NCBI GenBank assembly: GCA_017513245.1
Contig: JAFXGK010000024.1
Span: forward strand, 1 to 52,981
Source of the DNA: Clostridia bacterium
GTDB taxonomy: Bacteria; Bacillota; Clostridia; Oscillospirales; Acutalibacteraceae
Length of the DNA stretch: 52,981 nucleotides
Reading direction: 5' to 3'
A program made the translations under genes and the position numbers. The notes beneath the pieces are model-generated. The model was not told the origin of the DNA and made no database searches. It saw nothing but the letters and a program-made list of their open reading frames with translations. Within the stretch, counting starts at the first letter, position 1; every line of letters begins with the position of its first letter. This document shows, one piece after another, positions 14,503 to 21,443 of the stretch.

Positions 14503-14862
14503 TTATTCTGCGGTTTCTTCTTCCTCGGTTTCGGGCTCTACGTCTGCGATGTGAACGTTTACGTGGCTTACTGCACTGCCGGTCATATTCTGGACCTTTT
14601 CCTTTACGTTGGCCTGAACCTGCTGAGCAATATCCTTTACCTTGGCATTTTTCTGTACCGAGATGAATACGTTAATGGTTACTTCACCATTGGCTCCAAC
14701 CTTTGCCTTTACGCTCTTGCCGAAGCCGCCGCGTGCAACAACACCTCTGATATTGGTTGCCTTAGCAGAAATGCAGCGAACGCCTTCAATTTCGCTTGCT
14801 GCGAGCGTTGCCATCTTTGAAAGAACCTCTTCATTTATCTTGAGACCGTAAGTTCCGGACAT
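14503..14862 (-). CDS. yqhY: Asp23/Gls24 family protein YqhY
   Basis: 119 residues: the Asp23 domain with INEEVLSKMATLAASEIEGV near 10-28, TINVFISVQ near 60, IAQQVQANVKEKVQNMTG near 75 and VNVHIADVEPE, then an acidic tail. In Bacillus the YqhY protein is encoded near spoIIIAH and the acetyl-CoA carboxylase genes and is linked to membrane lipid control. Here it lies directly downstream of spoIIIAH with a separate promoter, so vegetative expression is likely. Start chosen at 14862 with AAGGAGG upstream. The acc genes are not in this window. Confidence 0.88.
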   Translation of the reverse strand: MSGTYGLKINEEVLSKMATLAASEIEGVRCISAKATNIRGVVARGGFGKSVKAKVGANGEVTINVFISVQKNAKVKDIAQQVQANVKEKVQNMTGSAVSHVNVHIADVEPETEEEETAE

Positions 14863-14895
14863 TGGATATTCCTCCTTTTTAAATAGCTCACGTAT

Positions 14896-14923
14896 ATTAT
14901 ACCACATTTTTTCGATTTCGCAA
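14896..14923 (-). promoter_or_regulatory. Sigma-A promoter of yqhY
   Basis: TTGCGA (14923-14918), 16-nt spacer, TATAAT (14901-14896) on the minus strand. It abuts the spoIIIAH stop codon and separates yqhY from the sporulation operon. Confidence 0.65.
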
Positions 14924-15487
14924 CTATTTTACTGTAATTATTTTCACCTTTTCAAGCGGGTATCCGCTTTGGGAGGTTGCTATATCCTGAATTTGGATTA
15001 TCTCGCTCTCGAGCAGTTTATCGATCTTTACCATAACGTTTACATCATTATCGCCGATTATTGCCAATACATCCTTAAATCCCTTGGCCTTCAGCAGTGA
15101 TTCAATCGATGCCTCGGCATCCATACGTGTAGTAAAGGCCGCCAGTTTTTCGACCGCCGCCTTTTTAACCTCATCCTTAACCTTGGCATCGGCCACGGTA
15201 TCCTCAAGTTCATCAATAGCCTCGTTTCGGGTTTCGTTGCGTTCTTTGCGGTTTTTTGCAAAATAATCTGTCTCGAGTTTGCCCGAAGTTTCTACCGTTT
15301 CACCGTCGACAGAGCCGTCTACGAACTGTGCCTGCCCGAGATAGGAGGCAGTGGGTTCGCTGTCGTCACCCGAGAAGGCGCCGCCCGACGCCGAATACTC
15401 CATATTAAGCCACACCGCGCCGCACAGCGCTACCGCCATTACCGCCAGTGTGAGTTGCTTTTTGCCAAAGACCTTGCCTTTTTTCAT
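14924..15487 (-). CDS. spoIIIAH: Stage III sporulation protein AH
   Basis: 187 residues. One N-terminal membrane helix (residues about 11-27) is followed by a variable linker, a charged helix (NRKERNETRNEAID) and a C-terminal ring-building motif-like domain (SIESLLKAKGFKDVLAIIGD, VNVMVKID). In the mother cell membrane it forms a ring that binds forespore SpoIIQ across the intermembrane space to make the feeding-tube channel. It is the last gene of the spoIIIA operon. SpoIIQ is not encoded in this window. Confidence 0.92.
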   Translation of the reverse strand: MKKGKVFGKKQLTLAVMAVALCGAVWLNMEYSASGGAFSGDDSEPTASYLGQAQFVDGSVDGETVETSGKLETDYFAKNRKERNETRNEAIDELEDTVADAKVKDEVKKAAVEKLAAFTTRMDAEASIESLLKAKGFKDVLAIIGDNDVNVMVKIDKLLESEIIQIQDIATSQSGYPLEKVKIITVK

Positions 15488-15518
15488 AATTTATGCTCCT
15501 CCTTAGAGTATTGCTTAT

Positions 15519-16034
15519 TTAATACGCATATTGCGTAACGTATACCTTGCGCTCGGATACATCAAGCGCCGCGCAGACCGCCGCCGAAACGGCATCGCTT
15601 TTTTGTGAGCCGAGGCTGCTGCAAACTATGGCAACACCGCGTACAATAGGCTGGTATTCGGTCACCAAAAGGCCGCTTTCCTCGCCGTCGGACGAGCGAA
15701 TTATAGTATAACTTTGTTCACCCGAATCGCCCGTTTCGCTCTGCGAATGGCGTCCCTCGTCGGCATAGACATACTGCTTGCCCGAATCGAGCGTAATAAC
15801 CACAGAGACCCTCTTACTGCCCGTAATGCTCTTTACAAGGCGTGAAACCTTTTCTTCAAGCTCCCTACAGTACTGCTCGGTGGTGTCGGCGCTTTGGGAA
15901 ACTGTTTTTTTGCCATCCCCCTTTGGTAAAAGCGAAGAAAGAAAAATAAGCAGTATACCCGCTATGCCCAGTACAAATACGATTTTGCCCGTCTTGCCGC
16001 GAAGCTTTTCCAATATATTTTTATCCTCGTTCAT
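15519..16034 (-). CDS. spoIIIAG: Stage III sporulation protein AG
   Basis: 171 residues. After a short N-terminus and one membrane helix (KIVFVLGIAGILLIFLSSLL) comes a domain of the YscJ/FliF-like ring type with RVSVVITLDSGKQYVYADE near 75 and PIVRGVAIVCSSL near 128. SpoIIIAG forms the largest ring of the SpoIIIA-SpoIIQ channel. The ATG at 16034 lies within the end of spoIIIAF (14-nt overlap) and has GAGGTCAAGG upstream; an in-frame upstream extension is less likely. Confidence 0.92.
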   Translation of the reverse strand: MNEDKNILEKLRGKTGKIVFVLGIAGILLIFLSSLLPKGDGKKTVSQSADTTEQYCRELEEKVSRLVKSITGSKRVSVVITLDSGKQYVYADEGRHSQSETGDSGEQSYTIIRSSDGEESGLLVTEYQPIVRGVAIVCSSLGSQKSDAVSAAVCAALDVSERKVYVTQYAY

Positions 16035-16455
16035 TAAATGCCTTGACCTCACACTCCGTAAAATTAGCGGATAATATCGCCTCGGCCGAAGCGATATCGT
16101 CAACTCCGTATACGTATATCCTATAAATAGATATGACCCCGTCTTCGGAAATATCCATAAACGGCTCTATTTTTGTATAGGTTATTTTGTTTGCCGACAA
16201 GAGCGCCCCCGAGAGGTAGACCGCTTGATTTTTAATCATTTCATCGCCGTTTGCAGTAAAGCCCTGCTCACTCGGAAAGGAAATGCTGTCCCACCTTGCG
16301 CCCAAAAAGGGTGAAATGATAGAAACCAGCATTAAAAGGCCGGCCACAAACCTGATTTGGCGTAGCATTTTGCCCTCGGGCGAGAGCATAAACACCGCAC
16401 CGATTATAACCGCCGCCACCGAAACCGAGGCGGCAATATTGCGTACAGCCTCCAT
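16021..16455 (-). CDS. spoIIIAF: Stage III sporulation protein AF
   Basis: 144 residues. Two N-terminal membrane helices (residues about 7-24 and 35-52, with SPEGKMLRQIRFVAGL between them, a family signature) are followed by a soluble domain of ring-building type that ends in a beta-alpha-beta unit (ISIYRIYVYGVDD). It is part of the mother-cell side of the channel. It overlaps spoIIIAG. Confidence 0.9.
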   Translation of the reverse strand: MEAVRNIAASVSVAAVIIGAVFMLSPEGKMLRQIRFVAGLLMLVSIISPFLGARWDSISFPSEQGFTANGDEMIKNQAVYLSGALLSANKITYTKIEPFMDISEDGVISIYRIYVYGVDDIASAEAILSANFTECEVKAFNERG

Positions 16456-16458
16456 CCG

Positions 16459-17550
16459 CTAACCCCCTATCGATACCGTAACGGCCAGTGACACTATAAA
16501 CGCCACCGAGCAAATAAGTAAAATACCGAGCAAAAAAGAAAGCGCCGCATCGGTGCATTTAAGCAGCGACGCCGCCCTGCCCAGTCCGAAAAGCGATGCC
16601 GCAGACGAGCAAACGAGCAACGACAACCGCCATAGACACAGTTCGATTACCACCGGCAAAACGGTAACAATCAGCACGATAACACCATACGCCCCGACCG
16701 ACGAACGCAGCAACGACATACTTGACTGCACTGTTACCAGCGCTTCGCTGAGCGCTCCGCCCACAACGGGAACAAAATTTCCTATAAGAAATCGGCCTGT
16801 CCGCACTGCGAGTCCGTCGGCGGCCGAGTTTACGGTGGTTTGAATTGTGAGCACGCCTATATAGACCGTCATAACGAGTCCGAGTATCCAGTTTGCGGCC
16901 TTTTTTAAGAAATCGGCTATTCCGTCGGTTTGCAATAGCGGCGATACCGAACCGCATATACACACTGCAAGATACGAGCCTACAAGCGGCGCAATAACGT
17001 AGGTAGAAAGCTGCACGATACCCTCGCTTGCGGCCAGAAGTATTCCGCCCGAGGCCGCCGAGGTAAGCGGTTTTCCGCTTGATAACAGCACCGACGTATA
17101 CACCGGCACAAAGGATATCATAAACTGTGCGCCCGCCTTTATGGAGCGCGCGGTTGAAAGTATTACCGAGAAGGCGGGTAAAAGCGCCGCCGCAGAAATA
17201 GACAGCGTTGAAACGTAGCCCAAAACGACGCTGTTTTTTTCCTCGAAGAAGGTGCCGAACGCGGCAATTATTACTACCAAACTTATAATCGTAAGGCCGG
17301 CTTTCAGCGGTGCCGTACCGCCGTTTTTTATTTGATTTATTATGATTGTAAACACGTTTCCCGTGTTGATTTGTTCTATCCAGTCGCTCTCGCGCGGGTC
17401 TAAATCGAACTCGGACAATATATCCTTTGCGCCGTCGGGCAGGGCTAAATCGCCTACTCCGCTAAGGTCGTACTGTTCTTCATATACGTCGGCACTGACG
17501 GGAACCGAAAACAAAAAAATAAGCACCGTAATTACAACTATCTTTTTCAT
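16459..17550 (-). CDS. spoIIIAE: Stage III sporulation protein AE
   Basis: 363 residues. A cleavable signal-like N-terminus (MKKIVVITVLIFLFSVPVSA) precedes a short extracytoplasmic region and about eight hydrophobic helices typical of SpoIIIAE, with the conserved FVPVVGGALSEAL segment near residue 245. It is a polytopic mother-cell membrane component of the SpoIIIA complex. The ATG overlaps the spoIIIAD stop by 4 nt, which supports the start at 17550 rather than the longer frame. Confidence 0.92.
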   Translation of the reverse strand: MKKIVVITVLIFLFSVPVSADVYEEQYDLSGVGDLALPDGAKDILSEFDLDPRESDWIEQINTGNVFTIIINQIKNGGTAPLKAGLTIISLVVIIAAFGTFFEEKNSVVLGYVSTLSISAAALLPAFSVILSTARSIKAGAQFMISFVPVYTSVLLSSGKPLTSAASGGILLAASEGIVQLSTYVIAPLVGSYLAVCICGSVSPLLQTDGIADFLKKAANWILGLVMTVYIGVLTIQTTVNSAADGLAVRTGRFLIGNFVPVVGGALSEALVTVQSSMSLLRSSVGAYGVIVLIVTVLPVVIELCLWRLSLLVCSSAASLFGLGRAASLLKCTDAALSFLLGILLICSVAFIVSLAVTVSIGG

Positions 17551-17939
17551 ATTTCCCCCACAAACGAAAGCGCTGTTTCGATTACCGCCTCTATCATCGG
17601 AAAGCAAACGAGAAACACTCCGCACTTGCCTGCAAGTTCGGCCTTGGCGGCCAGCGAGGACTGACCGAAATCACGGCACAGATCGGCCGCGAACGAGGTT
17701 ATGTAGCAAATGCCTATCGCCTTAAGCGCCATTTTAAAATAGCCCGAATCGAGCTCGGTTTTGGACAAAAGGTCGGACAGCCTTTCAAAAAAGGGTGCCG
17801 TTTCTCTTATTACCATTAAAAGCACCAACACGCCGATTATCAGCGCTGTAGCCAAGCTGTATTCGGCTCCGTAGGACCGAAGCAACACACACAAGGCCCC
17901 TCCCAAAAGACAAAGTGCAACAATACCAGTAACGTTCAT
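17547..17939 (-). CDS. spoIIIAD: Stage III sporulation protein AD
   Basis: 130 residues, mostly hydrophobic, with helices at about 4-20, 28-45, 68-85 and 103-122. FKMALKAIGICYITSFAADLCRD is characteristic of SpoIIIAD. It is a membrane subunit of the mother-cell secretion-like complex, translationally coupled to spoIIIAE. Confidence 0.92.
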   Translation of the reverse strand: MNVTGIVALCLLGGALCVLLRSYGAEYSLATALIIGVLVLLMVIRETAPFFERLSDLLSKTELDSGYFKMALKAIGICYITSFAADLCRDFGQSSLAAKAELAGKCGVFLVCFPMIEAVIETALSFVGEI

Positions 17940-17941
17940 AA

Positions 17942-18145
17942 CTAAAGACCGAATACCGATTTAACGGTGTCAAAAAGGTCGCCTATGACGTCGATTATCA
18001 TAAGCAGAACCACCACAAGTCCCGCAAGTGAGGTAAGCATTGCCTGGTCCTCGCGGCCCGAACGCACAAGCAGTTGATTCAGCACCGCAACTATAATGCC
18101 GATGGCCGCAACCCTGAATATAAAATCTACATCCAATTTTCTCAC
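17942..18145 (-). CDS. spoIIIAC: Stage III sporulation protein AC
   Basis: 67 residues with two membrane helices and the connecting SGREDQAMLTSLAGL loop that marks the SpoIIIAC family. It shares ancestry with the first part of SpoIIIAD. It is directly adjacent to spoIIIAB (stop at 18146) and spoIIIAD. Confidence 0.93.
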   Translation of the reverse strand: MRKLDVDFIFRVAAIGIIVAVLNQLLVRSGREDQAMLTSLAGLVVVLLMIIDVIGDLFDTVKSVFGL

Positions 18146-18580
18146 CTATATGATTAAAACTACCGCAAACATTCCGCACAAAAAGCCGAGCGAGAGATAT
18201 AACTTTGAAAACTTCTTTTTTTCTTCTGTCGCCTCGTTTATACGCTCTAAAAGCGCCGATTTATGCAAACGCGCGTTATTTATTTGGCCCTCGATATCGG
18301 TTTTGCCGAGCGCTGATAAAAAGGAATCAAGCACCCGTATATCCCCTACGTTCAGGCCATAGGTATCTGTCCATACACCGTCTGAGAGCATTTTGCTTCC
18401 GCCCGTTCTTTCGAGCGCGTCGGGCAGTTCGGCGCGCGTAAGCCTTATCTCTTCGCAGAGCGAATCAATAAATTTATACATCTGCCGCAGTTTTCGCTCG
18501 CGCCGATAAAGCCTGCTTGCGCTCCGGGCACCGAGAGTTGTGGTGGCCGCAATCAGCAGCAAAGCACCTAATATCTTCAT
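18146..18580 (-). CDS. spoIIIAB: Stage III sporulation protein AB
   Basis: 144 residues. N-terminal hydrophobic helix with LGARSASRLYRRERKLRQM after it, a mainly helical cytoplasmic middle and a C-terminal hydrophobic helix (LSLGFLCGMFAVVLII). The fold is related to GspF-type platform proteins in other SpoIIIAB members. It probably links the SpoIIIAA ATPase to the membrane complex. Confidence 0.92.
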   Translation of the reverse strand: MKILGALLLIAATTTLGARSASRLYRRERKLRQMYKFIDSLCEEIRLTRAELPDALERTGGSKMLSDGVWTDTYGLNVGDIRVLDSFLSALGKTDIEGQINNARLHKSALLERINEATEEKKKFSKLYLSLGFLCGMFAVVLII

Positions 18581-18582
18581 TT

Positions 18583-19482
18583 TTATACCTCGATAAACTT
18601 AATTTCTCCGCCGGCGGTGGATAGCAGCGCCACGCAGGATATTACGCCGCTGTCTATCAGTTTCGCGGTTACCTCACGGCGGTACAGTTCTTCCTCTCTG
18701 CCTACGTGGGCGGTGGTTATCACCCGAACACCGCTATGCAACGAACGTATCACCTCGTCCACCTCCGCGACCGAGCCAATCTCGTCGAAGGCCACAATCT
18801 GAGGGCACATAGTACGCACCGCCATTTCTATGCCTTCGCGCTTGCCGATACCCGTAATCACGTCGGTATTTTCACCTACGTCGTTTTGCGGCACCGCCAG
18901 CCTTACCGCCGCTATTTCGCCGCGGCAATCGATTACGGCCACGCGCTGGCGCCGCACACCCGACAGTTGCCGCACCGCATCGCGAAGAATTGTGGTTTTA
19001 CCGCTGCCGGGCGGTCCCGCTATCAGCACTCCCCTATCGCCCATACGACCTAAAAGGCTGTCGGCACAGCCCGTTATCTCACGGGCGATTCTGATATTTA
19101 TGGATGAAACGTCACGTATTCCCTCGGGTACGCTTGTTCCGCAAATGCCGGCGCGGTGACCGCCGTGCATTATAATAAAGCCCTGCTTTATCTCTTCTGT
19201 GTGGCTGTATACCGAGTGGTTGCATAGGTTTAAAAAGGTGTCCTCAAGTTGTTTTGCCGTTATGATAATCGGCGACTGCGGCATATAGGATACACCGCCC
19301 TGCAGATTCACCCACATAGGCGCTCCCCCAACCGTAAGCATAAGAGGTTTTTCGGCGCGAAGACGTATTTCCTGCACCGATTTTTGCACCTCGGGGCGAA
19401 GGCCCGCGAGAACCCCACGCACCGACTGCGGCAGCGGATATAAAGCGCTTAAAAAACGCTCGTTTTTGCTCTTTTCCATCAT
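18583..19482 (-). CDS. spoIIIAA: Stage III sporulation protein AA (ATPase)
   Basis: 299 residues. Secretion-ATPase-like protein with Walker A GPPGSGKTT near residue 155, Walker B-type IVAFDEIG near 230 and the SLHSGVRVITTAHV box near 246. The N-terminal domain begins with LPQSVRGVLAGLRPEVQ. It drives the SpoIIIA complex in the mother cell. Two ATGs in tandem are possible; 19482 has GGAGGG 9 nt upstream. CATAGTAT lies about 25 nt upstream on the minus strand and resembles a sigma-E -10 (CATACAAT), in keeping with mother-cell expression, but I see no clear -35. Confidence 0.94.
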   Translation of the reverse strand: MMEKSKNERFLSALYPLPQSVRGVLAGLRPEVQKSVQEIRLRAEKPLMLTVGGAPMWVNLQGGVSYMPQSPIIITAKQLEDTFLNLCNHSVYSHTEEIKQGFIIMHGGHRAGICGTSVPEGIRDVSSINIRIAREITGCADSLLGRMGDRGVLIAGPPGSGKTTILRDAVRQLSGVRRQRVAVIDCRGEIAAVRLAVPQNDVGENTDVITGIGKREGIEMAVRTMCPQIVAFDEIGSVAEVDEVIRSLHSGVRVITTAHVGREEELYRREVTAKLIDSGVISCVALLSTAGGEIKFIEV

Positions 19483-19534
19483 TTTGCTTGTCCCTCCGTT
19501 AGTTAATACTATGAAAAGCAAAACGGCAGTAGAA

Positions 19535-19571
19535 CAAAAAAACACGACCAACATATCGTTGGTCGTGTTTT
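19535..19571 (-). terminator. yebC terminator
   Basis: AACACGACCAAC (19541-19552) and GTTGGTCGTGTT (19558-19569) with T7 following on the minus strand. It isolates the spoIIIA operon from yebC. Confidence 0.85.
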
Positions 19572-19582
19572 AAAAGCTTTAT

Positions 19583-20314
19583 TTATTCTTCGGGCATTTC
19601 CCAGTTATGCCATACCGACTGAACGTCGTCATTATCTTCGAGCATATCGATAAGCTTTTCCATCTGGGAAACTGCGGCCTCGTCCTCGATTGCGGTGGTG
19701 GTGGAGGGAACGTACTCAACCTCTGCCGAAACGAAGGTATAGCCCTTTTCCTCAAGTGCATCGCGAACGGTGCCTAAGGAGTTTGCATCGGTGCTGATTT
19801 CGAAAACGTCGCCGTCGAAGTTGAAATCGTCGGCTCCTGCCTCGAGCGCATCCTCCATAACGGTGTCCTCATCAAGGCCTTCGCCCTCGATAAGGATGAT
19901 ACCCTTGCGGGTGAACATAAAGGTAACCGAGCCGGTCTGGCCGAGGTTGCCGCCGCACTTGTCAAAGTAATGGCGCATCTCGCCTGCCGTACGGTTGCGG
20001 TTATCGGTAAGGGTTTCAACCACTACGGCAACACCGCAGGGGCCGTAGCCCTCGTATACGAGCTCTTCATAGTTGCTTGCGTCGCCTTCGCCTGCAGCCT
20101 TCTTTATAATACGCTCAATGTTTTCGTTCGGAACGTTGGCGGCCTTTGCCTTCGCAATAGCATCCTTAAGCTTGCTGTTTTCAGCAGGGTTCGGTCCGCC
20201 CATCTTAACGATAACTGCTATCTCGCGGCCCATTTTGGTGAAGATTTTGGCCTTGGCAGCGTCGGTTTTTTCCTTTTTACGCTTTATGTTATTCCATTTG
20301 GAATGTCCTGACAT
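19583..20314 (-). CDS. yebC: YebC/PmpR family protein (TACO1-like)
   Basis: 243 residues. It begins MSGHSKWNNIKRKKEKTDA, the family signature, followed by GGPNPAENSKLKDAI near 39, YEGYGPCGVAVVVETLTDNRNRT near 88-110 and GSVTFMF near 128. YebC proteins act either as DNA-binding regulators or as translation factors that relieve ribosome stalling at polyproline; which applies here is not shown by the sequence. Single-gene unit with its own promoter and terminator. Confidence 0.95.
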   Translation of the reverse strand: MSGHSKWNNIKRKKEKTDAAKAKIFTKMGREIAVIVKMGGPNPAENSKLKDAIAKAKAANVPNENIERIIKKAAGEGDASNYEELVYEGYGPCGVAVVVETLTDNRNRTAGEMRHYFDKCGGNLGQTGSVTFMFTRKGIILIEGEGLDEDTVMEDALEAGADDFNFDGDVFEISTDANSLGTVRDALEEKGYTFVSAEVEYVPSTTTAIEDEAAVSQMEKLIDMLEDNDDVQSVWHNWEMPEE

Positions 20315-20351
20315 ATATTTCTTCCTCTCGTTGGATATTAAGCAAGTAGTA

Positions 20352-20380
20352 TTTTAGCACAGTTTATATAAAACTTCAAG
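20352..20380 (-). promoter_or_regulatory. Sigma-A promoter of yebC
   Basis: TTGAAG (20380-20375), 17-nt spacer, TAAAAT (20357-20352) on the minus strand. The -35 overlaps the stop codon region of the dus gene. No terminator is seen after dus, so read-through is possible. Confidence 0.6.
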
Positions 20381-21347
20381 TATTATCCTGAAGTTCAAGC
20401 GCCATACTGCAGAGTTTATGAAGGTCTTCCATGCTGTTTATCTCGCCGCACATTTTGCGAAGCGACGCCGCACCGCGAATACCCTTTAAATACCAGGCGG
20501 CGTGCTTGCGCGATTCGAGTATTGCGTTATGGGGGTCCTTATATTCCATCATCAGCTCGACCTGACGGAGCATAACGGAAAGCCTTTTTGCAAGCGGCGG
20601 ATCGGGCAAAACCGTCTCACTGCCGAGGTAGGCATTTATCTGTGAGAAAATCCAGGGTGCGCCCATGGCTCCGCGGCCGACCATAATAAAGTCACAGCCG
20701 GTGTATTCATACATTTTGGCGGCATCGGCAGGGGTTAGTATATCGCCGTTGCCGATTACGGGAATTTTTACCGCATCCTTTACCGCCTTTATTACGTCTA
20801 AATCAACGGGTGGAGCATACATCTGCTTGCGGGTTCGGCCGTGAACGGTTATGGCGGCGGCGCCTGCAGATTCACAGCGCTTGGCCATCTCCACGGCGTT
20901 TATACTGTCTTCATCCCAGCCTGAGCGAATTTTTACCGTTACGGGCAGGGGTACTGCCTCTACCACTGCCTTTACTATCTGCTCGGCAAGAGGCGGGTCC
21001 TTAAGGAGTGCACTTCCTCCGCCGTTGCCCGCTACCTTAGGTGCCGGACAACCCATATTTATATCGATAAAATCGGGGTTTCCCTCGGCGGCGCGACGGG
21101 CGGCATCGGCCATGATTTTCGGGTCACTGCCGAAGAGCTGAACCGCCATGGGACGCTCTTTTTCGTGCACCGACATCAAGATTTTCGATTTGCGGTCACC
21201 CATCGAAATGCCCTTCGAGCTTACAAGCTCGCTTACGGCAAAAGCGGCTCCGTACTCACGGCAAAGCTCACGCATTGCGCGGTCTGCCACCCCCGCCATA
21301 GGAGCGAGCGCGGCATAGCCTTCTACTTTCAAATTACCTATGTTCAT
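20376..21347 (-). CDS. dusB: tRNA-dihydrouridine synthase
   Basis: 323 residues. FMN-dependent TIM barrel: LAPMAGVADRAMR near 14, MAVQLFGSDP near 68, FIDINMGCPAPKV near 93-105 with the catalytic cysteine, TVKIRSGWD near 137, ITVHGRTRKQMY near 166, VIGNGDI near 195 and GRGAMGAPWIF near 223. It reduces uridine to dihydrouridine in tRNA D loops. The sequence fits the DusB branch common in Firmicutes. It has its own promoter, divergent from polA. Confidence 0.93.
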   Translation of the reverse strand: MNIGNLKVEGYAALAPMAGVADRAMRELCREYGAAFAVSELVSSKGISMGDRKSKILMSVHEKERPMAVQLFGSDPKIMADAARRAAEGNPDFIDINMGCPAPKVAGNGGGSALLKDPPLAEQIVKAVVEAVPLPVTVKIRSGWDEDSINAVEMAKRCESAGAAAITVHGRTRKQMYAPPVDLDVIKAVKDAVKIPVIGNGDILTPADAAKMYEYTGCDFIMVGRGAMGAPWIFSQINAYLGSETVLPDPPLAKRLSVMLRQVELMMEYKDPHNAILESRKHAAWYLKGIRGAASLRKMCGEINSMEDLHKLCSMALELQDNT

Positions 21348-21362
21348 TGTATCACCGAAAAC

Positions 21363-21391
21363 ATTATACCATATATCTCTCTATTTTTCAA
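21363..21391 (-). promoter_or_regulatory. Sigma-A promoter of dus
   Basis: TTGAAA (21391-21386), 17-nt spacer, TATAAT (21368-21363) on the minus strand; TSS expected near 21356, so the leader is very short (about 10 nt). Confidence 0.7.
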
Positions 21392-21397
21392 AAACTA

Positions 21398-21426
21398 ATG
21401 ACAAAAGTCTTGTTTTTTGGTATAAT
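21398..21426 (+). promoter_or_regulatory. Sigma-A promoter of polA operon
   Basis: ATGACA (21398-21403), 17-nt spacer, TATAAT (21421-21426). It faces away from the dus promoter, with only 6 nt between the two -35 boxes. Confidence 0.65.
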
Positions 21427-21443
21427 AAAAGTTGGTGATGTAA